Assembly (NCBI GenBank): GCA_029560875.1
Contig: JAKQKB010000178.1
Location: 1-64,000, forward strand
Length of the DNA stretch: 64,000 bases
Direction: 5' to 3'
Origin: Bacteroidota bacterium
Lineage (GTDB): Bacteria > Bacteroidota > Bacteroidia > Bacteroidales > Tenuifilaceae
The first letter of the stretch is position 1. Each line of letters opens with the position of its first letter. Shown here piece after piece: positions 44,489 to 55,400 of this stretch. The translations under genes and the position numbers were made by a program. Below the pieces are notes generated by a model. That model was not told the DNA's origin. It made no database searches and saw only the letters and a list, made by a program, of their open reading frames with translations.

Positions 44489-45399
44489 CGGAAAAGCCCT
44501 TTCACAAAACCAAGGTAAGGTATTCGGCGTAAGCTTGCTAGGTACACTCCACAAAGTATAATCAGCAAGCTGATTAAATGTAGTGAACTAACACGTTCAT
44601 TATCCATCATTCCCCACATCAGCGCAAAGAATGGAATAATATATGTTGCCGATGATGCAAATATTGGCCCAGCCTTATGAATTAAATTGTTGTATATAAA
44701 CAATAGAATCACTGATGCAAAAACTGAAAGGGTAAGAACTGCCATTAAGCTTGTCCAAAATTTATCGGATTGAGTTGCAACAGTAAAGTCAGTAAACATT
44801 AAAACAACCCCCGCAAAAGGGCCTATAAGAAAGAACAGTAAAGATGTGATTTGTATTCCATTCAATCCAGAAAGTTTATTTCTAATAATATTTGCATTAA
44901 TTCCATACATAAACGTTGCAAAAACTATTATCAAAGCATAGGCATTAATGCCACTTAAAGAGCTAAAGTTACCGTTGGAAACCAATATAGAAGCACCCAC
45001 GAAACCTACAAACACACCAATGTACTGCAATGTGTTAGGCTTACTTTTAAAAGCCAAAACGCCAATTATCAATGTAAAAAAAGGTGTTAAACCATTGAGA
45101 ATTCCTGCCAGGGAACTAGGGACTTGTGTTTGTGCAAGCGGAAACAAAAAGGCTGGAAAAAAGTTTCCTAAAAAACCGCTGGCTAGTAAATAGCCAAAGT
45201 TTTGCTTATTGATGTATTTTAAATTCTTTATTGAAATTGGGAGTAGAATAAGAAAACTGAAAAATATTCTTATTGCTCCAATCTGGAAGTAAGAAAACGC
45301 ATCGAGCCCACGTTTCATCAATATAAAAGAGCCACCCCAAACGAATGCGAGTAAAAATAACGCTGCCCATTGCCAACGTTTCTTATCTAAGCTGAACAT
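44485..45399 (-). CDS. EamA/DMT-family transporter
   Basis: 304 residues with ten predicted membrane helices in two EamA repeats; each has the AFVWGGSFILMKRGL- or GPIFASSATYIIPFFALMWG-like block typical of the drug/metabolite transporter superfamily. Probably exports an amino acid or related metabolite; substrate not readable. Convergent with the PatB gene, overlapping its end by four bases. Confidence 0.9.
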   Translation of the reverse strand: MFSLDKKRWQWAALFLLAFVWGGSFILMKRGLDAFSYFQIGAIRIFFSFLILLPISIKNLKYINKQNFGYLLASGFLGNFFPAFLFPLAQTQVPSSLAGILNGLTPFFTLIIGVLAFKSKPNTLQYIGVFVGFVGASILVSNGNFSSLSGINAYALIIVFATFMYGINANIIRNKLSGLNGIQITSLLFFLIGPFAGVVLMFTDFTVATQSDKFWTSLMAVLTLSVFASVILLFIYNNLIHKAGPIFASSATYIIPFFALMWGMMDNERVSSLHLISLLIILCGVYLASLRRIPYLGFVKGLFR

Positions 45400-45507
45400 A
45401 AGGTAGATATTAAAGGGAGCAAAAGTAATTAAAAGATTCTACTAAAATTATCTCCGTAAAATCTTTTTACTCGGATGAATTTCAGAATAATTAGACTCTG
45501 AGAATTG

Positions 45508-47535
45508 TTAAACCTTTAAACCCATTACTAGAATGTCATCAGTTTGGTCGCAGCGTTTACCTTTCCAATCTTGAAACATCTCATTTATTTTAATCTTCTG
45601 GTTCGAAAGAGGCATAGGTGAAATTCGGGTTAAAAACTCAATTAAGTTTTTGCGTAAAAATTTCTTCCCAGTTTCACAACCTATTTGGTCGCTTATGCCA
45701 TCGGTAAATAGGTATATAATATCATTTTTCTCCAAGGAAACTTCTGTGAGATTAAATGCGCTCTCTTTCATTGATAAACCAATAGACATTTTATCGGCAG
45801 GAAATTCTTGCGTTTTTCCATTCCTGCATATCCAAAGTGATATTTTTGCTCCACTAAAGATTAGTTTATTTGTTTTAGGATTATAACTAATCATCGCTAT
45901 TTCAACACCTTCCTTTCGGAGGTCGTTTGGAGATTGCTTAAAAATTGATTTAACGGCTAGTCTAAGTTCATCTAGAACTTTGTCGGGTTGAGTTAGATTA
46001 TTTGTTCCAATAATTTCATTAAGGTAAGAAATCCCCATTATACTTAGCAACGAGCCAGGAACCCCATGTCCAGTACAATCGGCCACGGCAATAATAACGG
46101 AATCATCTTTTTCCTTAATCCAGTAAAAATCGCCACTAACAACATCTCTGGGTTTGTAAAAAACAAAATAATCGGAGAAGTAATTGCCAATAATATCCTC
46201 CGAAGGTAGCATTGCCGATTGTATAATACTTGCATATGCTATGCTATCGGTAATTTTTCGGTGGTTAAATTCAATTAACTCTTTCTGATTCTGAATGGCA
46301 ACATTCGCTTGCTGAAGGTTTTCGGCCTGAGTTTGTACTTCCTCTTTTTGCTGTTGAAGTTCACTATTGAGTGTAATTAAAGTCAAATTAGCGTTTCGGA
46401 TTTTTCGTCTACTATTATATATGTTTAATGCAAGGCCAGCGCCTAGTATAAATAATATCAACAAACCGTATAGTGATATTTTTTGCACTCTGTTTTGCTC
46501 AATCAATAATTGGTTTTCCTTCTCTTTTTTCTCCGTATCAAATTTCGTTTGCAATTCAATTATCTGAGCAGTTTTCTCGGAGTTCAACAAGGTATCCTTA
46601 ATTCTTAGCAGTTCTCTGTGGGCTTTTAGTGCTAAGGAATAATTCCTAATAGAGTCGTAAAGATTGGTTTGTGTTTCCAGTGCATAGGCTAGTTGGTGAT
46701 ATGCCTTTATTTTGTAGTTTATATCGATTGTTTTGCTTAGGTATAGCTGGGCTGAGTCCATTTCGCCTAACTTCCTGTAGCATTCAGCTAATCTCAAGTA
46801 TCCGTCGGAAAGGGTACTACTATCCATCAATGCAGCAGAAATTCGAATTGCCTCTTTCGCGTTCTTTTTTGCATCAAAGAGTTTATCCATCGTGAGATAA
46901 ATACTAGCGATTGAAATATGGGAAATTGCAATTCCACGCTTATTATCCTTTTTCTTTTCAAGTTCAAGTCCTTTGTATTGATACTCCAATGCTTTATCGA
47001 ACTGGTATGTTTCCTGATAAATCAACCCTAAGTTCCCCAAACACGAGGCAATACCTGTTTCCTCGTTGTGTTTTTCGTATATTTTAAGGGCATTTTCAAA
47101 ATACTCTACCGCTTTTGGGAAATTGTTAAGAAAGTAGTATATGTTACCCATTCCTCCATAGCATTTCGCAACACCACTTTCATTTCCAATTTCTTGGTAA
47201 ATGCTTGAAGAGTTAATCATTAGTCCCATCGATTCTTGATAATTCCCCTCAAATGCCTCCGCAATTGCTTTGGAGTAAAGTGCATCGGCCTCTCCTTTTT
47301 TAAATTTCAACAATTGGGCTTCCTGGATTGCATCATCAAGAATTTTCTTTGACTTTGAAGGGTTTACATAGGCAAGTTCTCCGGCATAAGATATTTTATA
47401 CCAAAGTTTAAGGGTGTCGTTTTTCGCATTATCAATAAGTACCTGAATTGAATCAAGTGTTGGTGTTTGAGAATATGCTTTACCCAAGAGGAACACAAAA
47501 ATCAACGCAATACAGTAATATTTACACCGAGCCAT
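45508..47535 (-). CDS. TPR-repeat sensor with SpoIIE-type PP2C phosphatase domain (paralogue)
   Basis: 675 residues from the ATG at 47535. Same design as 13305-15497: signal peptide (KAYSQ), six or seven TPRs (about 60-310), membrane helix (about 352-372), coiled coil (380-430) and PP2C domain (about 440-675) with VADCTGHGVPGSLLSIMG. The acidic metal ligands are present, so phosphatase activity is expected. Two such receptors in one window suggest an expanded partner-switching network in this organism. Confidence 0.9.
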   Translation of the reverse strand: MARCKYYCIALIFVFLLGKAYSQTPTLDSIQVLIDNAKNDTLKLWYKISYAGELAYVNPSKSKKILDDAIQEAQLLKFKKGEADALYSKAIAEAFEGNYQESMGLMINSSSIYQEIGNESGVAKCYGGMGNIYYFLNNFPKAVEYFENALKIYEKHNEETGIASCLGNLGLIYQETYQFDKALEYQYKGLELEKKKDNKRGIAISHISIASIYLTMDKLFDAKKNAKEAIRISAALMDSSTLSDGYLRLAECYRKLGEMDSAQLYLSKTIDINYKIKAYHQLAYALETQTNLYDSIRNYSLALKAHRELLRIKDTLLNSEKTAQIIELQTKFDTEKKEKENQLLIEQNRVQKISLYGLLILFILGAGLALNIYNSRRKIRNANLTLITLNSELQQQKEEVQTQAENLQQANVAIQNQKELIEFNHRKITDSIAYASIIQSAMLPSEDIIGNYFSDYFVFYKPRDVVSGDFYWIKEKDDSVIIAVADCTGHGVPGSLLSIMGISYLNEIIGTNNLTQPDKVLDELRLAVKSIFKQSPNDLRKEGVEIAMISYNPKTNKLIFSGAKISLWICRNGKTQEFPADKMSIGLSMKESAFNLTEVSLEKNDIIYLFTDGISDQIGCETGKKFLRKNLIEFLTRISPMPLSNQKIKINEMFQDWKGKRCDQTDDILVMGLKV

Positions 47536-47623
47536 ATGCAAACATTTTCTATCAAATATAGATTTTTATTGCAAAAAACTGATATTTTTCGAAGATTTTA
47601 ATCTTGTAATTTGATAGAAAATC

Positions 47624-48061
47624 ATGAGCGAAAAAAACTACGACCCCCGGATGCACACAGCCGAGCATATTCTGAACCAAACAATGGTTCGTAAATATAG
47701 TTGCGGCAGGGCGTTCAGCAGCCATATTGAAAAGAAAAAGTCGAAATGCGATTATCGGATTAGCAGAGCCCTTTCAACCGAAGACATATCAGAAATTGAA
47801 AATGCGGTAAACAGCATTATTGAAAGCAATGTTGATGTTACCGAAGGGTTTGTTAACAAGTTGGAAGCCGCCCAATTTCTAGACCTAAGCAAACTGCCCG
47901 CCGATGCTCCGGATTCTATAAGAGTAATAAGGGTTGGCGACTATGATGCCTGTGCCTGCATTGGTCCTCATGTTAAGAACACCAGCGAAATAGGTAAATT
48001 CAAAATAATATCGTCGGATTTTAACGAAGGTGTTGTAAGGTTGAGATATAAACTAGAGTAA
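47624..48061 (+). CDS. AlaX-type tRNA editing-domain protein
   Basis: 145 residues, just the second additional domain of threonyl/alanyl-tRNA synthetases. HTAEHIL near the N terminus and CACIGPHV near residue 119 supply the four zinc ligands (HxxxH and CxxxH). Stand-alone forms (AlaX) hydrolyse mischarged aminoacyl-tRNAs such as Ser-tRNA(Ala). Cytoplasmic. Starts 88 bp from the divergent TPR-phosphatase gene. Confidence 0.82.
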   Translation: MSEKNYDPRMHTAEHILNQTMVRKYSCGRAFSSHIEKKKSKCDYRISRALSTEDISEIENAVNSIIESNVDVTEGFVNKLEAAQFLDLSKLPADAPDSIRVIRVGDYDACACIGPHVKNTSEIGKFKIISSDFNEGVVRLRYKLE

Positions 48062-48073
48062 TTGATGAAACCG

Positions 48074-48382
48074 TTAACTTCTGTTTGGGTATTTCTCACC
48101 CATACTTATTAACCTTTCCCGTATAAATGGATATACAAGTATTGCCACCGTTGATAGAACGAACATTGACATAATCCAGAATACTTTATTGTAGATTTTG
48201 TTATTTAAAATATCGACAAAAATTATAATCCAAAGAACGAGGCCATAGCCACCTGCAGCAAAAACAACAGGTACAAGCATTTCGCTTGAAACTAAGAATA
48301 TGGTGGTTAATAGTATTAAGTATATAATAATCAGAATTTTAATGGTGTTAAAGGTGATTGTAATGTTAATTTTCGACTCCAT
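48074..48382 (-). CDS. Hypothetical membrane protein
   Basis: 102 residues with three predicted membrane helices (about 8-31, 34-54 and 67-86) and a short polar C terminus. No motif recognised. It is convergent with the AlaX-like gene and 124 bp from the S9 hydrolase gene on the same strand. Function unknown. Confidence 0.65.
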   Translation of the reverse strand: MESKINITITFNTIKILIIIYLILLTTIFLVSSEMLVPVVFAAGGYGLVLWIIIFVDILNNKIYNKVFWIMSMFVLSTVAILVYPFIRERLISMGEKYPNRS

Positions 48383-48506
48383 AATTTATACTTTTAATTT
48401 GGTCGTTATTGTTTGATAATATCGTTTTTATTGGTCAATAAGAATTTTCCTTTGTAAAAGCGGACTTATTCATGTTCCGAACAATTCCAACGATTTAATA
48501 ATGCTT

Positions 48507-49583
48507 TCACTTAACCTGAAGATATGCAGCCTTATTAACATCCTCCAAATTTTTAATTGGCTTTGGAGGGTTTAGGTATGTGGCCAAAAACTTATAGATT
48601 TTAACCCTTATTTGGCGTGCTGCTTTAGTGTCTATTCTGTCGAATGAGTGTCCCCCTGGCATTTCTTTGAAAATCTCGTACTCAAATTTTTTCCCTTCTG
48701 CCTTTAACGATTTGATTAAATGCTCAACCTCCAACACGTAGACATCATCATCGTTTGTATTGGTGTGGATTAGCAATGGGGTTTGCAACTTGTGTGCTTG
48801 CCATGCAGGCGAGCGCTTGCGGTACTCCTCAATGTTTTCGCGGGGTGTTTTCCCTATGTGATAATCGGCATCGTAAAGTTCACGGTAACCATCAGTAGCA
48901 TAACCATACCGAGCAATCATATCCGAAACAGGAACTCCTGCAAATGCACAAGCATAATCTTTTGGATGTTCAAAAATGTTATGAAGAGCTATCATTCCTC
49001 CATGGCTCCAGCCAATTATGCCAACTCTTGACCCATCAATAAAATCGTAATTTTCCACCATATAATTACGGCTAGCAAAAACATCCTCGTTCTCTAGTCC
49101 GCCATAATCAATATTACGCCAAAATCCTTCTCCATAGCCTGTACTACCCCTATACTCGGGGGCTACAACCACGTAACCCTGCGCAATCATCTCTCTAACA
49201 ATATGAGTATAGTATGTGGTAAAATCGGCATGAACACCTCCGTGCGGGAATACTAATAATGGATACTTCTTGTTGTAATCTATATTTTTAGGGATAAAAA
49301 CATAAGTCCAAAACTTTACGGGATTATTTGCTCCTACTGCTGTTGGGTTTTTAATATTTGCAGGAGGAGGACCATAAATAAAAGTTTTATCAATAAAAGC
49401 CACATCGCCTATACGGTTAAACCATAAAACATCATCAACGAGTTTTTGAACCTCATCAAGTCTATGATTTAGGCTAGCGTTTTCTTCTATTAGTTGATTG
49501 ACCTTTTTCTCTAAACTCTCGGTTTCTTGAGCAAAAACTGACATTCCAACCAATATCAGCGCTAGTAAAAAAGAATTTCTCAT
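48507..49583 (-). CDS. Exported S9-type alpha/beta-hydrolase peptidase
   Basis: 358 residues. Signal peptide (about 1-18, SVFAQ), a short coiled coil (22-50), then a prolyl-oligopeptidase-like catalytic domain without the usual propeller: PLLVFPHGGVHADF, the nucleophile Ser in GWSHGG (near 195), Asp in TNTNDDDV and His in GGHSFDR. The missing propeller means substrate size is not limited that way, so it may act on peptides or esters in the periplasm. Single gene. Confidence 0.85.
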   Translation of the reverse strand: MRNSFLLALILVGMSVFAQETESLEKKVNQLIEENASLNHRLDEVQKLVDDVLWFNRIGDVAFIDKTFIYGPPPANIKNPTAVGANNPVKFWTYVFIPKNIDYNKKYPLLVFPHGGVHADFTTYYTHIVREMIAQGYVVVAPEYRGSTGYGEGFWRNIDYGGLENEDVFASRNYMVENYDFIDGSRVGIIGWSHGGMIALHNIFEHPKDYACAFAGVPVSDMIARYGYATDGYRELYDADYHIGKTPRENIEEYRKRSPAWQAHKLQTPLLIHTNTNDDDVYVLEVEHLIKSLKAEGKKFEYEIFKEMPGGHSFDRIDTKAARQIRVKIYKFLATYLNPPKPIKNLEDVNKAAYLQVK

Positions 49584-49764
49584 GACACGTTATTTTTCAG
49601 TGTGATTCTTCAAAAGATTAATGGTTTAAAGATAGAAATTGGATTAAAACAACGAAAAAATAATAGCATTTATTTTGTCAAACAATTATGCTTGAAACGC
49701 ATGGATTAGCATCCGTTTAATTATTATTACTAGTTTTGTAATCATTACAGTAAATCCTAAAGCA

Positions 49765-50223
49765 ATGATAGTAGCACCATTAAATGAGTTCGGAACATAT
49801 ATTAACCTTCACCCACTATTCGAGAAAGTTGAGCAGGCGTTAATTACTTTGGATTTTAGCAATCCAGGTGAACGCGTTTATATTGATGGCGAAAATCTAT
49901 TCGCAATTCCATCGTTCAACAAGGCGAAAACTAAGGAAGAGGCATTGCTAGAGGCTCACGATAGGTATATCGATATTCAGATTTGCCTTCAGGGCGAAGA
50001 GACTATGGGTTGGCGAAGTCGAGAGGACTGCCGCTCACCACAAGCCCCTTTCGACAAGGAAAAAGATTACGTTTTTTTCGATGATAAGCCCATTAACTAC
50101 TTTAAGGTACCGACCAACTACTTCGCAATTTTTTTTCCCAATGATGCACACGCTCCGCTTATTGGCGAAGGTGTTATTAAGAAAGTGGTTTTTAAGGTGT
50201 TAGTGACCGATGGTGACGTGTAA
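49765..50223 (+). CDS. YhcH/YjgK/YiaL (DUF386) family protein
   Basis: 152 residues matching the family: EAHDRYIDIQICLQGEETMGW, then DYVFFDDKP, a late FFPNDAHAPLIG with metal-ligand His, and the terminal KKVVFKV strand. E. coli members such as NanQ help open or anomerise sugars like sialic acid; others affect biofilm. No sugar-uptake genes adjoin, so the substrate is open. Cupin-like fold, cytoplasmic. Confidence 0.88.
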   Translation: MIVAPLNEFGTYINLHPLFEKVEQALITLDFSNPGERVYIDGENLFAIPSFNKAKTKEEALLEAHDRYIDIQICLQGEETMGWRSREDCRSPQAPFDKEKDYVFFDDKPINYFKVPTNYFAIFFPNDAHAPLIGEGVIKKVVFKVLVTDGDV

Positions 50224-50284
50224 TAAGTGACACCTAATTAGTTAAGCAACTCAATAACTTAATAACTTAATAACAAATCATCTC
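50224..50284 (+). repeat. Degenerate tandem repeat
   Basis: Runs of AACTTAATAACTTAATAAC-like words between the DUF386 and thioesterase genes, of the same word-like kind as near 27457-27500. Confidence 0.4.
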
Positions 50285-50298
50285 AATATACCCAAAAC

Positions 50299-50694
50299 AT
50301 GGAAGTATACGAACTAGAATTTGAAGTACGCGATTACGAGTGTGATTTACAAGGAATTGTTAATAACTCAGTCTACCTTAACTATTTAGAGCATGCTCGA
50401 CATAAATACTTGCTCGACAAAGGAATTGATTTTGCAAAACTACACAACGAGGGGATTGATTTGGTTGTATCGCGAATCGAGATTGACTACAAACATTCCC
50501 TTACTAGCGGCGACAAATTTATGGTTAGGCTAAAAACTAGGCGAGAGGGACATTTAAGGATGATTTTTGAGCAGGAGGCCATTAAATTACCCGAAGGTAA
50601 AACCGCTGTTAAGGCTGATGTTATTGGAGTTGGACTTAGAAATGGCCGACCTATGAAAATTGATGATATACCTGGACTTAAGGAATTTATTTAA
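50299..50694 (+). CDS. 4HBT-type acyl-CoA thioesterase
   Basis: 131 residues with a complete hotdog fold. VRDYECDLQGIVNNSVYLNYLEHAR is the YbgC/FadM signature, with the Asp/Glu region that activates water to hydrolyse acyl-CoA thioesters. Length and pattern fit the YbgC/FadM group. It lies 75 bp after the DUF386 gene and 56 bp before a lipoprotein gene on the same strand, so a small operon is possible. Confidence 0.9.
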   Translation: MEVYELEFEVRDYECDLQGIVNNSVYLNYLEHARHKYLLDKGIDFAKLHNEGIDLVVSRIEIDYKHSLTSGDKFMVRLKTRREGHLRMIFEQEAIKLPEGKTAVKADVIGVGLRNGRPMKIDDIPGLKEFI

Positions 50695-50750
50695 ACATGG
50701 TTTCTGGCATAAAAAATGTTATTGAAAATTGTAATCATTACATTCTAACT

Positions 50751-51338
50751 ATGAAATCATACTTAAGTTTAAGCCTAATTCTTATTGCAGTTTTTTTTTA
50801 CGGATGTATTTCAACCTCTGTATTGGACCATTATCAGTACAAAAACTACAACGACGAATACAAAAAGACGAATCGTTCATCCTATTCTTTTGCATTAAGT
50901 CCCGATGAATGGAATAGTGGTATTGAATCCACCGAAATATCTTTTGTAAGAGAAAAAGGAGTTGATTTTGATATAGTAAAAGTATACTGGGTTATTGAGC
51001 GCTCTTCATCAACTTTTTCAAGAGATACCAATGCATATGCAAAAGCGATGTTCAAAATATTTCCTTTGGAGATAAACTCTAACACCTCGGATTTTAGGCA
51101 ACAAAAAGTAACCAAGCAATCATCAACCTCAAGTACTGACACATTATCGAAAAATGTAAAAGTAGTTGATAAATTATGGTACGAAGATAAGTTTATATCA
51201 ACTTTACAGCCAGAATTAGTTAATGCCATTAAAAACACCGGAGAACTTAACTTCCGATTTTACTACGGATCCAAAGTAGTTACCTTTACCATCAAAGGTG
51301 ATAAACTAAAGAAAATCAAGAGCATTCTATTTGAGTAA
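50751..51338 (+). CDS. Hypothetical lipoprotein
   Basis: 195 residues from the ATG at 50751, where a lipoprotein signal begins (MKSYLSLSLILIAVFFYGC, Cys19); an ATG at 50697 is in frame but would bury it. The mature part is polar and strand-rich with a Ser/Thr-rich loop around 125-140. No family recognised. Follows the thioesterase gene. Confidence 0.65.
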   Translation: MKSYLSLSLILIAVFFYGCISTSVLDHYQYKNYNDEYKKTNRSSYSFALSPDEWNSGIESTEISFVREKGVDFDIVKVYWVIERSSSTFSRDTNAYAKAMFKIFPLEINSNTSDFRQQKVTKQSSTSSTDTLSKNVKVVDKLWYEDKFISTLQPELVNAIKNTGELNFRFYYGSKVVTFTIKGDKLKKIKSILFE

Positions 51339-51344
51339 AATCCC

Positions 51345-51375
51345 TTCAAGGGTTTTTGAACCCTTAAAGGGATAA
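51345..51375 (+). terminator. Hairpin after the lipoprotein gene
   Basis: AAGGGTT and AACCCTT pair around a short T loop, with further CCCTT/AAGGG repeats. The T tract is weak, so termination is tentative. Confidence 0.4.
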
Positions 51376-51390
51376 ACTATATAATGTTAA

Positions 51391-52287
51391 TCAATACACT
51401 TCTGGTACAAAATTCTGGTCAGTAATTGGTGGCCGAATATAAGAATTATCCTCCCTGCGAGGCTCAAGTTTAATTGGAGGTGGAGTTAAATCCTCGTATG
51501 GAATTAGACTTAAAAGATGGCTAATACAGTTTAGCCTTGCTCTGCGCTTATCGTCGGCACGTACAACCCACCAAGGGGCTTGTTTTATATCGGTATGAGC
51601 AAACATCTCATCCTTGGCTTTTGAGTATTCCACCCAACGGTTGCGCGACTCAACATCCATAGGACTTAACTTCCACCGCTTGGTAGGATCTTCAATCCTC
51701 TCATGGAACCGACGTTCCTGCTCTATATCGCTTACCGAAAACCAATATTTAATGAGAATTATATCGGAACGCACCAACATTCGCTCATACTCTGGACACG
51801 ACCTCAAAAACTCTAAGTACTCCTCCTCATTACAGAATCCCATGACTTTTTCGACCCCAGCCCTATTGTACCAACTCCTGTCAAAAAGGACCATTTCGCC
51901 TGCAGCAGGTAAATGAGCAACGTAGCGTTGAAAATACCATTGAGTTTTTTCTTTCTCAGTAGGAACGCCTAATGCAACAATTCTGCATGAGCGAGGATTA
52001 AGTCTTTCGGAGATAGTTTTAATAACACCACCTTTTCCCGCAGCATCGCGCCCCTCAAAAATTAGCACAACTTTCAACTTTTTGAACTTAATCCATTCTA
52101 AAAGTTTGTTGAGTTCAATATGGAGTCGTTCTATCTCCTTTTCGTAGAATTTTTTGTCAATCTTTTCGGGATGCGACTCAACAAGTTCGTAATGATCGTC
52201 TAACGATAGAACAGCATGTTTTTTTCCCTTATGCTTATTCTCATCCTTATCCTTTTTATGCTTCTTTTCTTTTTTATCCTTGCTCAT
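51391..52287 (-). CDS. ppk2: Polyphosphate kinase 2
   Basis: 298 residues. Walker A-like FEGRDAAGKGG near 78, Walker B/lid elements DRSWYNRAGVE near 139 and RRFHERIEDPTKRWKLSP are the PPK2 hallmarks. A Lys-rich tail (1-25) may bind polyphosphate. PPK2 enzymes use polyphosphate to phosphorylate nucleotides (class depends on subtype; not resolved here). Single gene. Confidence 0.93.
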   Translation of the reverse strand: MSKDKKEKKHKKDKDENKHKGKKHAVLSLDDHYELVESHPEKIDKKFYEKEIERLHIELNKLLEWIKFKKLKVVLIFEGRDAAGKGGVIKTISERLNPRSCRIVALGVPTEKEKTQWYFQRYVAHLPAAGEMVLFDRSWYNRAGVEKVMGFCNEEEYLEFLRSCPEYERMLVRSDIILIKYWFSVSDIEQERRFHERIEDPTKRWKLSPMDVESRNRWVEYSKAKDEMFAHTDIKQAPWWVVRADDKRRARLNCISHLLSLIPYEDLTPPPIKLEPRREDNSYIRPPITDQNFVPEVY

Positions 52288-52484
52288 TGTTTTACGTGTT
52301 AAATTTCTGAGAGTGAATGAAATTTACAAAAATTTAGATACAACGCAAAATATTAAGAAATAAGTTCATAGTTCCAACCTAGTTCTTTGTTAATATTTAT
52401 ACATCCTCTTTGTTAACTAAATTCTTAATTCAAAAAGTATCTCCGATTAAATAATAATTATTTTTGCTAGGTAAATAACATTTT

Positions 52485-55400
52485 ATGAGCGAATCGTTGC
52501 TGAAAGCATTAATGAAACTCTTTGCCTTTGTGATTAGTATCGATCGCAAAGGCGCAGCACGACTTACTGCCGATGTGCTTGAGGATTATTTACTACACGA
52601 TTTTGGGAAAGAGCAAACCAACATCTTCCTTACCAAGTTCAGAGAATACATCAATTTATATCAATTAGAACAGAATTCCGATCTAGACTTTGTTGTAGAT
52701 TCTGATGTAATTAAAACAATAGTTGAATCCATAAATACAGAGTTTGAGCAGAATCAGAAAGTTTGGCTTATACTTCAACTTATTGAATTTATTGGCGATA
52801 GTAAAATTAGCACTCCGTTACGCATTGAATTTGTTAAAGATGTTGCAACGCTATTCAACATTAGAGAGTTTGAGTTTGAGAATGGCAAAGATTTTATTCT
52901 GAGCGAAAGCAATAGCCAAATACCATGGAATCAGCAAGTTTTACTTATTGATTCGAACAAAGACTTTGCCACTTCAGAAATAAAACATATTACCAATGAA
53001 CGTTTAAATGGACAAATTTACGTTCTCCGAATTTCGAGTACAAACACATTCTTAATCAAATACTTCGGCGATAGCGAGTTATTCTTAAATAGCAGGAATA
53101 TCAAACCTGGAAGAACTTACATTTTTGGAGCAGGATCTGTTATTCGAGGCGAAAGAATTTCCCCCATATACTATAGTCGGGTTTCATCGGCCTTTATTCA
53201 GGATCCGAACCGCCCTTTTGTATCAATGGTGGTTAAGGATATTGAGTATCAGCACAAAGGAAGTAAGAATGGGATATACCCATTCTCTTTCACAGCCTAT
53301 TCTGGACAGTTAATTGGTATAATGGGTGGAAGTGGTGTAGGAAAATCAACCCTTTTGAATCTACTAAATGGGAATTTAAAACCAGCCAATGGTAAAGTTT
53401 TAATAAACGGTTACGATATTAATGAGAACAAGGCCGAACTTGAAGGTGTAATTGGATATGTCCCTCAGGATGACCTATTGGTTGATGAACTTACAGTTTA
53501 CCAAAACCTATACTACAACGCATCGCTCTGCTTTAGCAATATAGACAAGCAAGCGCTTAGCGAACTAATTGATAAGACATTAAATGATTTTGACCTTGTT
53601 GAGGCAAGGGATTTGAGAGTAGGCGACCCACTAAACAAGTACATCAGTGGAGGACAGCGAAAGCGATTAAATATGGCCATGGAACTAATGCGTGAGCCAT
53701 CGGTTCTATTTGTCGATGAACCCACCTCGGGTTTATCGTCGATGGACTCGGAGCGCATTATGCTTTTGCTAAAGAAGCAATCGTTTAAAGGGAAGATTGT
53801 TTTTGCCAATATCCACCAGCCCTCCTCGGATGTATTTAAGTTGTTCGATAAGATTATTGTTCTTGACCATGGTGGAAGACCAATATTCCAAGGAAACCCA
53901 ATGGATGCGGTGGTTTACTTCAAGCAAATGGGAAATTTCCTTAAGCCCGAGGAGAGCGAATGTATTACCTGCGGTAACGTAAATACCGATATTATTCTAA
54001 GGGTAGTTGAGGCTCGTGTTGTAAATGAGTACGGCAAACTTACCCGAAAGAGAAAACGTTCAGCCCGTGAGTGGTACGACTTATACCTAAATAATATTGA
54101 AAAGAAACTGAATATCTACTTACCACCTTGTGTAAGTCCAATTCCACCTAATAATTTCAAAATTCCTTCGCGACCCAAGCAGATGTGGATTTACTTTAGG
54201 CGTAACCTCCGAAGTAAACTCGCCAATTCTCAGTTTATCAATATCAGTTTAATCGCCGCTCCTATTCTAGCGGTTATTATTGGGTATTTTACCAAATATC
54301 TTCATGGAACCCTTACAGACCCAAACGCGTACCTTTTCAGTGAAAACGACAATATTCCAAGTTTTCTCTTTATGAGCGTTGTGGCCATGATGTTTTTAGG
54401 TCTAACCATAAGCGCTGAGGAGATTATAAAAGATAGAAAAATTCTGTACCGCGAAAAATTCCTGAATCTCAGCTACTTTAGTTATATCAACTCAAAGATT
54501 ATTGTCCTTTTCATTTTTTCGGCATTACAATCGTTAATGTTTGTAGTTATAGGGCATGGAATTCTTGAGATAAAAGGGATGTTCTGGAGCCACTGGCTTA
54601 TACTCTTTTCTACAGCCTTTTGCTCAAACCTAATTGGCCTGAACCTGTCGGCAGCATTGAATTCAGTTGTAGCCATTTATGTTCTTATACCAATAGTACT
54701 AGTGCCACAACTCTTATTTAGCGGGGTTATTGTGAATTTTAATAAACTCCATAAAACAATTTCGCATCCTGAATTTGTTCCAGTTGTTGGCGATATTATG
54801 CTTAGCCGCTGGTCGTACGAAGCCCTTTGTGTTCAACAGTTTAAAACCAACAAGTATAATAGAGAATTTTTTGATTTAAACACACAGTTAAGCAACAGCA
54901 ACTATAACTCTTCCTTTTTGATCCCAAAATTGCAATCGCTTGTTAACGAGGTATCGGTTGATTTAACCCTAAGCCGCAAAACACCAAGAATTGATAAAGA
55001 CCTAAGTATTATTAGAAACGAAGTGAGTTTATTAGAAGAAAACTTCCCAATTCATGGTTTTTCATACCCAAATACAACTTTTCTATATCCAGAAACTGTT
55101 AATGTTGATTACCTCAACATTACAAACCAAAAACTCGACACACTCAAAAATCACTTCAATATTGTATATAGGGAGATTATTGAAAAGAGAGATGATAAAT
55201 TAAAAACTCTTGCTGTGAAGCTGGGCAGCAACGATGCCGTTTTTGAGTTAAGCAGGAATTACCATAATAAAGGCGTGGAAAATCTTGTTACCAACCGTAA
55301 CGAAATTCAGAAAATAGAAGTGGTTGGGGATAGATTGATGAGACGCTACGAACCTATTTATGCCATCCCATCATCAAAAATAGGACGAGCTCAACTTTTT